6,561 nucleotides of DNA, taken from positions 1 through 6,561 of the forward strand of contig JAOPWF010000377.1 in the NCBI GenBank assembly GCA_025965815.1, given 5' to 3'. Source of the DNA: Mycobacterium sp. GTDB taxonomy: Bacteria > Actinomycetota > Actinomycetes > Mycobacteriales > Mycobacteriaceae. Shown piece by piece: positions 1 to 5,283 of this stretch. Under the pieces are notes generated by a model. It searched no databases. It was not told where the DNA came from and saw only the letters and a list, made by a program, of their open reading frames with translations. Every line of letters begins with the position of its first letter. Position 1 is the first letter of the stretch. Position numbers and translations under genes: made by a program.

Positions 1-922
1 TTGTCTGGTCCGCATTGATCGTCTTGCCGCCGGCCTTGTCCCGCGCATGCCCCCCGACGACCACTCGGTTGTCGTGCACCGTGATCTCGCCAGCGTCGAG
101 ATCAACTGAAGTCCAACGCAGCCCGCACACCTGGCCACGTCGAATCCCGGTAGTGAGTTCGAGAAGGAATAGCGCTGCGAATCGATCATTCCGGATCGGG
201 GATAGAAATACCCGAATCTCCTCGGACGACCACACCTGGCGCCGTGAGCGGACGCGCTTGGGCGGTTTTATGCGGCTCGCCGGGTTGTCGGGAATGAACT
301 TCCACGCCACAGCATCGACTAAGGCGCGGTGAATCATCGCGTGAATGTTGCGCACTGACTTTGGCGCCAACCCAGGGGGAGTCGGCTTGGGGAGGATGCC
401 GGCTCGGTACCGGCGGACGGCGGACCGCGCCGCGTGAATGGTGGCGTCACACGCTGCCGCCAGATCACGTGGTGTCGGGTCAGCCCCTCGCGAAGTCTGT
501 TCCGCCCAGTACGCATACATGACGCTGTTTCGGTCTCGCTTGATCCTGCCCTCGGAGAGCAGCGTCCCTTAGAGCTTGAGCAGCTGAGGCTCGTTGAGCG
601 ATTGGAGCCGTTCTCCGCCGATGCGCGGCAGCACGTAGGCGTGCGCATAGTCTCGCCAGTTGCGCCAAGTTGTGGCATCGATCGTCGGCTCGATGACTGT
701 GAACCATTCGTCGAAGAACTGAGACACCGAACGGGTGGAGGATCGGACGACGCGTCCGCGATCGGCGTCGCGCATCGCCTCCTGGCACGCCTTCCACGCT
801 TCTTTCTCAGTTGCAAAGCCGCCCTTGGTGAGCCAGAGGTATTCGCCGGTGGCCTCATCTCGCTCAGGTGCGCGAAATCGATACGTCCACGTCTTACCGC
901 GTTGGTACACCGCACCTTTCAT
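1..922 (-). pseudogene. Tyrosine site-specific integrase, in-frame nonsense codon, 3' end beyond window
   Basis: Phage/ICE-type tyrosine recombinase that would integrate and excise the element through DNA cleavage by a catalytic tyrosine. From the ATG at 922 the protein starts MKGAVYQRGKTWTYRF, an arm-type DNA-binding domain (about residues 1-55). A core-binding, SAM-like domain follows (about 62-190), then the start of the catalytic domain with TTGIRRGQVCGLRW. R261 is the expected first catalytic arginine; the usual Glu after RRG is Gln264. The His-x-x-Arg box and the nucleophilic Tyr lie left of position 1. Codon 118 (571-569) is TAA. The same frame then runs open for 189 codons to the window edge with family-like sequence (SVRNIHAMIHRAL, FAALFLLELTTG). 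Tyr is the residue expected at the stop from memory of the family, so a single-base change is likely. A sequencing error or readthrough cannot be excluded. The start overlaps the end of the upstream xis-type gene by ATGA, implying one transcript. Confidence 0.9.
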
Positions 923-1098
923 GACGCAAGGTCCCGGAGGCCTGCTGTCACGACGTACGCGCGACCACCCAAGCGGCGCACCGGCAGCTCGCCGGAGGCC
1001 ACCAGACGGTAGGCCGCGGCCCGGCTGATCCCCAGCAACCGCGCCGCATGCGGCACCGCGAGCAACAGGGAAAGTTCATTGAACACGCTGTCTTCCAA
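919..1098 (-). CDS. Small helix-turn-helix excisionase-type protein
   Basis: A 59-residue reading frame starting at TTG 1098, or 55 residues from GTG 1086. Its core AARLLGISRAAAYRLVASGE, followed by LPVRRLGGRAYVV, is a typical MerR/excisionase-family DNA-binding helix-turn-helix with its short wing (about residues 20-50). Such proteins bind near the attachment site and steer the integrase toward excision, or act as repressors. Its TGA (921-919) overlaps the ATG of the integrase by four bases, the classic coupled xis-int layout, and this supports both the frame and the function. A purine-rich stretch (AAGGGTGGTGA on the minus strand, about 1106-1116) lies ahead of the TTG and GGAAGA ahead of the GTG, so the start is not settled. 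It appears intact although its partner is broken. A bare repressor role is the main alternative. Confidence 0.8.
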   Translation of the reverse strand: MEDSVFNELSLLLAVPHAARLLGISRAAAYRLVASGELPVRRLGGRAYVVTAGLRDLAS

Positions 1099-1578
1099 TT
1101 TGATTCACCACCCTTCAACGGAGTCGATATGTGATGGGTCGGCTCGAACGCGCGCACCCGTGCTGTTTTGTTGTCAGATGAGATGAGGTGCGCCGGGATG
1201 TTACGCGGCCTGTCGGAGCGTGTTATCGCGTGCTCTCACACCACTGTAATTCCATCCAGTGACTCTTCCTGCACAACTTTCGCGCTACCCCCAGACCCGT
1301 CCAGATGTTCGTGGCGAGCAGCGCGAGCAGAATCTCACGGCGCGGAGTCAGCCCACCCTCTCCACTATCCACCCACCCTTCCAAAGTTTGCCCACCATCC
1401 GTCCCGTCATTACTCGCACCGTCACTCTACATCCCGAACATCCTGCTGCCATTACACTTACATCACCCCGTCACACCATGTGCCAACTTCAAAAACACCC
1501 TTGGCACATTTGCGCAGGGGTGCGAGACTGGTTGTGGCGCAGTAAGCGTCGAAGCCTCGGCTGTGGGTGGATTGCTAG
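1099..1578. other. 480-base gene-free region between xis and relaxase, strongly skewed, candidate oriT region
   Basis: No convincing gene lies here; the open frames have no family-like sequence. From 1351 to 1500 the plus strand has 69 C but only 13 G, by hand count. In 1511-1580 the bias reverses (30 G, 13 C). The flip falls on the inverted repeat at 1478-1509, directly ahead of the relaxase start. Divergent promoters for int-xis and the relaxase must lie here, but no clear -35/-10 pair was seen. CCCACC occurs at 1352, 1372 and 1391, with roughly 20-base spacing. In MobF systems the transfer origin usually sits just upstream of the relaxase gene, so an oriT role is inferred, not shown. Confidence 0.5.
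1478..1509. repeat. Perfect 9+9 inverted repeat upstream of the relaxase, possible oriT hairpin
   Basis: ATGTGCCAA (1478-1486) is mirrored by TTGGCACAT (1501-1509) around a 14-base spacer. The repeat ends 69 bases before the relaxase start and is followed by the G-rich TGCGCAGGGGTGCGAG. MobF origins commonly carry an inverted repeat that the relaxase recognises a few bases from the nick site. Alternatively it could be an operator for the divergent genes. Confidence 0.55.
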
Positions 1579-2621
1579 TTGTTGACGATTTCGAAGCTCA
1601 AGCGGTGGTCGATCAACTACTACATCGACACCGCAGACACCGCGGAGCGCGCGACCCGGGATCTGCAGCGCGCCGGCGGTGGGTTAGGGGAGTACTACAC
1701 CGAGCACGAAACACGGACTCCGGTGTGGTTGTTGGCCGGGAACGCCCACCGGGTCGCCGCGCTGACGGGTTTGTCCGAGGCGCAACGTGTCGGCGGCGCA
1801 GCCGACTCACCGGTGGTGGCGCGTTGGCTCGACGACGGAGTCGCCTCGATTGGGACGCGGGTTCGCGGGTTCGGTGCCCGAGGTGTGCACGGTTTCGATC
1901 TGACGTTCGCCGCACCCAAGAGCGTGTCGCTGATCCGCGCGCTACGCGGGGATGACGTCGCGACCAAGGCCATCGCCAACGCGCACGCCGCCGCCATGGC
2001 CGAGGCGATGGAGTACCTGGCTCAGCATGCCGGCTACACGCGAGTGCACAACCCAGTCACCGAGCAGAAGGACCTGGTGCGGCTGCCGGGGTTGGCGGCG
2101 GTGGCGTATCAGCACGAGACATCGCGGTGTGGGGACCCGCACCTACACACCCACGTGATCGTCCCGAACCGGCAAGCCGCGCCGACGGAGTCTTGGTGTC
2201 CCTGGACGGGACCTCGCTGTATCACGAAGCCAAAGCGGCCGGGGTCATCTACCAAGCCACGCTGCGCCGAGAACTGCACCAGTCGTTGGGCTCTGAGTGG
2301 GCGCCGGTCGACCCCCACACGGGCATGGCAGAACTGGCCGGCGTCGATCGGGAGACGATCACCGCGTGGTCGCGCCGATCCTCCCAATTGCGGGAATGGG
2401 CCAGCCACCAGCTGGAGTCGGTGGAGGGTCCGTTGAGCGCGGCGCAGTTGGCCGCCGCGCAGAAGGCCACCCGCCCGGCCAAACCCGAAGAGCTCGCCTG
2501 GTCCGCGCTTCAGCAGCAGTGGCGCGCCGATGTGCGCGGGCTGCGCGTGGACCGCGCCGCACTCCCTCATCGAGCTGGTCCTTGGGCTGACTGTGTAGGC
2601 ACGCCGTGCCGATTCACCTGA
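1579..2621 (+). pseudogene. traA: MobF (TrwC/TraA-type) conjugative relaxase, frameshifted and 3'-truncated
   Basis: N-terminal relaxase domain of a conjugative DNA-nicking enzyme, which would cut oriT and lead the transferred strand. It starts at TTG 1579 or the adjacent TTG 1582, giving (L)TISKLKRWSINYY. The Tyr pair Y14-Y15 is the expected nucleophile pair. HGFDLTFAAPKSVSL and the metal-binding H188-x-H190-x-H192 of PHLHTHVIVPN mark the HUH fold. Immediately after IVPNRQA the frame breaks. One missing base within 2176-2180 (CGC read as GC) shifts the rest, ADGVLVSLDGTSLYHEAKAA, into another frame, which continues to a stop at 2619-2621. Relaxase-like sequence fades after GLRVDRAAL, near 2560. 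Full-length relatives are far longer and carry a helicase domain that is absent here. A short LIELVLGLTV stretch in the original frame, ending at TAG 2596-2598, might be a shifted remnant of the family, but this is weak. The gene is non-functional as read. The traA name is by family resemblance only. Confidence 0.9.
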
Positions 2622-2704
2622 GCGGCCCCTTCATGCGGAAGACGCCCTGGCGACCGTAGATTGCGTAGAAATAACCGAAAACTTCTGCTGGTATCTGAAT
2701 ATCA

Positions 2705-2734
2705 TTGCAGATGATTTGCGGTTTGCGTTACAGT
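2705..2734 (+). promoter_or_regulatory. Candidate sigma-A-type promoter for the AveC-like pair
   Basis: TTGCAG (2705-2710) and TACAGT (2729-2734), spaced by 18 bases, fit a housekeeping -35 and the mycobacterial TANNNT -10. They lie in the AT-richest stretch of the gap. Transcription would begin near 2741, inside the palindrome that follows. Predicted from pattern only. Confidence 0.4.
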
Positions 2735-2735
2735 C

Positions 2736-2749
2736 CGTCGTGCACGACG
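2736..2749. promoter_or_regulatory. Perfect 14-base palindrome, candidate repressor operator
   Basis: CGTCGTGCACGACG reads identically on both strands. It starts one base after the proposed -10 box and would cover the transcription start, the usual place for a repressor to block initiation. The TetR-family gene two genes downstream is the obvious candidate binder; TetR proteins bind palindromes as dimers. The link is inferred. Confidence 0.5.
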
Positions 2750-2888
2750 TTGAAGTATGAGTCCAAGATTTGCTTCGGGCTGCGTGGCTGGCCGTAGGGA
2801 CGTATCCACGTCCGCAGGACCATCGAGGTCACCGGAGCTCGGCCCTGGGCGGCTCAACAGACTCGGCGGAACCGGCCATCAGCGTGAG

Positions 2889-2894
2889 AAAGGA
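2889..2894 (+). promoter_or_regulatory. Ribosome binding site of the first AveC-like gene
   Basis: AAAGGA sits 8 bases before ATG 2903 and supports that start over internal alternatives. Confidence 0.6.
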
Positions 2895-2902
2895 ATCCGC
2901 AC

Positions 2903-3727
2903 ATGAGGGAAATCGTCTCGGGGTTGCCGGATCCGCCGGTTCTCGTGTCAGATTTCAACCCGGCCGTGATGCTGGCGTTCTTCGGTGCGACGGCGGCAGC
3001 CGCCGTCGGGCTCGCCTGCTACTGGGCCATCGTGCGCCGCGACGCGCTTCCGATAGTCGCGTGCCTCAGCGCCGTGATTTGTTCACTTAACGAACCGATT
3101 TTCGACATCCTGGGCAAGATCACCTACGCCGAGAACAATCCCATCGCGTTTACCGCGTTCGGCCGGCCGATCCCGTGGTTCCTCGTCGTGGGTTACATCG
3201 CTTGGGTCGGCTTGTTTCCTTACGTCATCGCGAGATGGATGGCCGCGGGATGGTCCAAGCGTCGGCTGTTTTTGGTGTCAGTGCTTGGCATGTTGTCAGT
3301 CGTCGGCACCGAAGTCGTCAATCGGTTCGTGCACGGCTGGAAGTACTACGGCGATCCACCGCTGCAGTTCTTCGGTGGAGTGGCCGCGATGGCGTCGGTG
3401 CCACTGGTAGCAGGCTTTCTCTTGTACGCACTGGCGCTACCCGCGAAGGGGTTCCGCCGCCTCGCCGCTGGTCTGTTCATCCCCCTGCTGTCGTTGCCAA
3501 TGATGTTCGCGTCAACGGGCTTACCGTTGTACATCGCGCTATACGGCAATTTCCCGCCCGTGCTCAATTACGTTGCCGTTGTCGCCCTGCTGGTGCTGAT
3601 CTGGGTGGCCGTCGTCGGGACGGTGCACCTCACAGAACTGTGGCGTAACGGTGGAGGGCTCGTCTTTCAGCCCGTGAAGACCGGTCAATCAGTCAAGCCA
3701 AACCCTGTGATGGAGGAAGTGTCGTGA
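2903..3727 (+). CDS. Spirocyclase AveC-like integral membrane protein, first copy
   Basis: A 274-residue polytopic membrane protein with about seven hydrophobic segments (near 21-44, 48-62, 91-113, 121-139, 156-180, 184-205 and 221-245). It resembles the AveC-like family, named after the avermectin AveC protein that forms and modifies a spiroketal. Most actinobacterial members, including mycobacterial ones, have no known substrate. The family-like signature is NEPIFDILGK (63-72), then AFTAFGRPIPWF (82-93) and WKYYGDPP (146-153). These polar and aromatic residues flanking membrane segments are candidates for the active site. ATG 2903 has a good ribosome binding site. The stop overlaps the start of the second copy by GTGA, so the two are probably cotranslated. 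Family assignment rests on recognised motifs; enzymatic activity is inferred at best. Confidence 0.75.
   Translation: MREIVSGLPDPPVLVSDFNPAVMLAFFGATAAAAVGLACYWAIVRRDALPIVACLSAVICSLNEPIFDILGKITYAENNPIAFTAFGRPIPWFLVVGYIAWVGLFPYVIARWMAAGWSKRRLFLVSVLGMLSVVGTEVVNRFVHGWKYYGDPPLQFFGGVAAMASVPLVAGFLLYALALPAKGFRRLAAGLFIPLLSLPMMFASTGLPLYIALYGNFPPVLNYVAVVALLVLIWVAVVGTVHLTELWRNGGGLVFQPVKTGQSVKPNPVMEEVS
3712..3719 (+). promoter_or_regulatory. Strong ribosome binding site of the second AveC-like gene
   Basis: GGAGGAAG lies inside the last codons of the first gene; its GGAGG core is 7 bases ahead of GTG 3724. It decides that start and fits coupled translation. Confidence 0.7.
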
Positions 3728-4536
3728 GTGGACGCGTGGTAACTCTGGCCGATGGGGGGATCCCTGCTCCGCCGCCACTGGTCTCGGACGTCAGCCCGTG
3801 GGGGCTGCTGGCCGTCTTCGGTGTCATCGTGGTCGCCGCGATCGTATGGGCGGTCTCGCTGGCCGTGAAGGAGCGTGACTTCCTGCCGATAGCGTGCTGC
3901 GTCGGGGCGCTGGTGGCCTCCTTCAATGAACCGATATACGACATCCTCGGCAAGATCGTCTACGCGGGGAACAACCCGATGGCGTTCACCGCGTTCGGCC
4001 GGGCGATCCCGTGGTTCCTGGTAATCGGTTACCTTCCGTGGGTGGGCTTGGCCCCCTACATCGTTTACAAGAAGATGGAGGCTGGCATCAGCCGTCGGAC
4101 GTTGCACATCGCGGCGGCGCTCCTGTTCGTGTCGGTGGTCATCATCGAAACGTTCGGCAACCTGCTGCATTTGTGGTTGTACTACGGGGAGGCGCCGATG
4201 AAGTTCCTCGTGGTGGCACCACAGCAGGTGGCTCTCCCGCTTGTTGGCGGTTTCCTGCTGTATGCGCTTGCCGGTCAGGCCACTGGGTGGCGCCGTCCCG
4301 CAATCGGGTTCATTGTCGCGGCCATCGCGTTGCCCATCGTTTACGCGGGGGCATCGTGGTCGGTTTACGTCGCCTTGTACTCCGATCTTCCCGCCGCGGT
4401 CGACTGGATCTTGTCTCTGGTGATGCTTGGCCTATGCATCGGGATGGCCGTGGCGTCGACTTTCCTTGCCGAGAAGTGGCGGGCAGGACTAGGCAATCGT
4501 GAGCGCGTTACGCAGCCTGATCCGGCGCTCGTCTGA
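3724..4536 (+). CDS. Spirocyclase AveC-like integral membrane protein, second copy
   Basis: A 270-residue polytopic membrane protein, paralogous to the gene before it. Within the block NEPIYDILGK...WVGLAPY (residues 68-112), 36 of 45 positions match residues 63-107 of the first copy. AFTAFGRAIPWF (87-98) and LWLYYGEAP (150-158) are also shared features. Hydrophobic segments lie near 27-47, 53-67, 96-116, 126-146, 164-183, 193-212 and 226-248. Outside the core the two diverge clearly, so this is an old tandem duplication, perhaps with split roles or a heteromeric complex. GTG 3724 overlaps the preceding stop by four bases. A strong hairpin follows the stop by four bases, which would end the operon. 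Substrate and reaction are unknown. Confidence 0.75.
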   Translation: MSGRVVTLADGGIPAPPPLVSDVSPWGLLAVFGVIVVAAIVWAVSLAVKERDFLPIACCVGALVASFNEPIYDILGKIVYAGNNPMAFTAFGRAIPWFLVIGYLPWVGLAPYIVYKKMEAGISRRTLHIAAALLFVSVVIIETFGNLLHLWLYYGEAPMKFLVVAPQQVALPLVGGFLLYALAGQATGWRRPAIGFIVAAIALPIVYAGASWSVYVALYSDLPAAVDWILSLVMLGLCIGMAVASTFLAEKWRAGLGNRERVTQPDPALV

Positions 4537-4540
4537 TCAG

Positions 4541-4573
4541 CGGCCACCGTCGGCGGATTTTCGACGGTGGCCG
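4541..4573. terminator. 12-bp perfect hairpin after the AveC-like operon
   Basis: CGGCCACCGTCG (4541-4552) pairs perfectly with CGACGGTGGCCG (4562-4573) around a 9-base loop. It begins four bases after the stop of the second AveC-like gene. There is no U tract, as is common for actinobacterial terminators. It lies between that stop and the preferred start of the TetR gene, so it could also tune TetR expression as an attenuator or operator. Confidence 0.65.
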
Positions 4574-4603
4574 AATGTGTTCCCCCCGTGCCACGATCAA
4601 GCA

Positions 4604-5248
4604 GTGACGTCGGCCGGTACGCGTGTGGCACTGCAGGGGCTCCTCGCAGCGACGACCGGCACTTCGCCCAACGACGACGAGACCAACACGGACATCGCGA
4701 TTCTCAAGGCCGCCGCTGAGGTCATCAGTGCTGCCGGAGAACGCAATCTCACCATCGACCAGGTCGCCGAGCGCGCTGGCTACACGCGCATGACCGTATT
4801 CCGCAGATTTGGCAGCCGCGATCAACTACTGCGTGCAACCTACGCCCGCGAGCTTCGGGTGGCGCTCGAAACAGTAACGGCTGCGGCGGAATCGGTTTCA
4901 ACCGCGGTCGAGCGCGCGGAGATCATCGTGACGAAGCTGATCGCGGCTGCGGAGGCGAATCCGATTTGCAAACGGCTGGTACAGGTCGAACCTGCGGTGG
5001 TACTCGACCTATGGGGCGGCCGCACCGATCTCGACGGTCAGGGAGCCGGTGCGGCGTTGATTGCACACCTGCTACGCGACGATCGTCTCGCCGATCCGTT
5101 GTCGCAGAAGGAAGCCGAGTTCGTCGGCGGCCTGCTGATGCGACTGGTGGTCTCGCTGGTGTTGGTGCCAGACCCAACTCTGGGCAAGTCCCGAGCCGTG
5201 AGACGCGCGTTCCTCGGCAAGGTCGTCGCACGAATCCTTACCCGCTGA
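4604..5248 (+). CDS. TetR-family transcriptional regulator
   Basis: A 214-residue protein when read from GTG 4604. The N-terminal DNA-binding domain (about residues 31-77) contains LTIDQVAERAGYTRMTVFRR followed by FGSRDQLLRATYARELR, a typical TetR helix-turn-helix with its linker helix. The rest is an alpha-helical ligand-binding and dimerisation domain that cannot be matched to a ligand. Start choice: the same frame is open back to GTG 4499, which would overlap the previous gene and place the 12-bp hairpin inside the coding region. GTG 4577 and GTG 4604 both avoid the hairpin, and 4604 gives a normal TetR N-terminus. No clear ribosome binding site precedes any of them. It lies codirectionally downstream of the AveC-like pair and convergent with the oxidoreductase, and is the likely local regulator, perhaps acting at the 2736-2749 palindrome. 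Confidence 0.88.
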   Translation: MTSAGTRVALQGLLAATTGTSPNDDETNTDIAILKAAAEVISAAGERNLTIDQVAERAGYTRMTVFRRFGSRDQLLRATYARELRVALETVTAAAESVSTAVERAEIIVTKLIAAAEANPICKRLVQVEPAVVLDLWGGRTDLDGQGAGAALIAHLLRDDRLADPLSQKEAEFVGGLLMRLVVSLVLVPDPTLGKSRAVRRAFLGKVVARILTR

Positions 5249-5283
5249 CGGCGACGAACGTCGGCAGGGTTGCCTCAGCGGGT
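5240..5283. terminator. Bidirectional terminator-like inverted repeat between convergent genes
   Basis: ACCCGCTGA (5240-5248) and TCAGCGGGT (5275-5283) form a perfect 9-bp stem. Each arm is the last three codons (Thr-Arg-stop) of one of the two convergent genes. The 26-base interior contains a small CGAC/GTCG hairpin. With only 26 bases between the stop codons, a shared terminator is plausible. No U tract is present. Confidence 0.5.

Larger units (their letters stand above)
1..2600. mobile_element. Remnant of an integrated conjugative or mobilizable element
   Basis: Integrase, excisionase-type gene, putative oriT region and MobF relaxase lie together in the layout int-xis / divergent relaxase, which is typical of actinobacterial integrated plasmids and integrative conjugative elements. 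Two of the three genes are visibly broken: the integrase by an in-frame stop, and the relaxase by a frameshift and loss of its 3' part. The element is therefore probably immobile by itself. The left end lies outside the window. The right limit near 2,560-2,600 is inferred from where relaxase-like protein sequence stops. No attachment-site repeat or tRNA gene is visible, so the exact boundary is unknown. Confidence 0.65.
2622..2902. other. 281-base leader and promoter region of the AveC-like operon
   Basis: No established gene is present. The first half (about 2655-2735) is clearly richer in A and T than its surroundings and holds the candidate promoter and palindrome listed separately. The second half would be a 5' untranslated leader of about 160 bases. 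It contains a short hairpin (GGACGT, loop ATCC, ACGTCC, 2798-2813) and a 49-codon frame from ATG 2757 to TGA 2906 that overlaps the first AveC-like start. That frame has no recognisable protein and only moderate third-position GC, so it is not called as a gene. The edge of the mobile remnant lies just to the left. Confidence 0.5.

Noticed and set aside
434..1012. Long plus-strand open frame across the integrase
   Set aside because: It lies antisense to recognisable integrase and xis sequence and has no family-like motifs; it is a high-GC shadow.
1168..1955. Plus-strand open frames in and beyond the xis-relaxase gap
   Set aside because: They are Ser/Pro/His-rich translations of the C-rich skewed DNA, without motifs; the later part runs in the wrong frame through the relaxase.
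2598..2610. GGCAC-GCC-GTGCC mini-hairpin as a terminator or attachment site
   Set aside because: Only a 5-bp stem with a 3-base loop and no partner copy elsewhere in the window; easily chance at this GC content.
2701..2715. ATCAT-5-ATGAT inverted repeat as an operator
   Set aside because: It is short and overlaps the proposed -35 box; the 14-base palindrome nearby is far stronger.
3685..4170. Minus-strand open frame opposite the second AveC-like gene
   Set aside because: The charged, repetitive composition is typical of the antisense of a membrane-protein gene; no ribosome site or motif.
2736..4573. Shared CGTCG/CGACG half-sites in the palindrome and the 12-bp hairpin as common TetR sites
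   Set aside because: Half-site spacing differs (4 versus 9 bases), and CGTCG is frequent in high-GC DNA.
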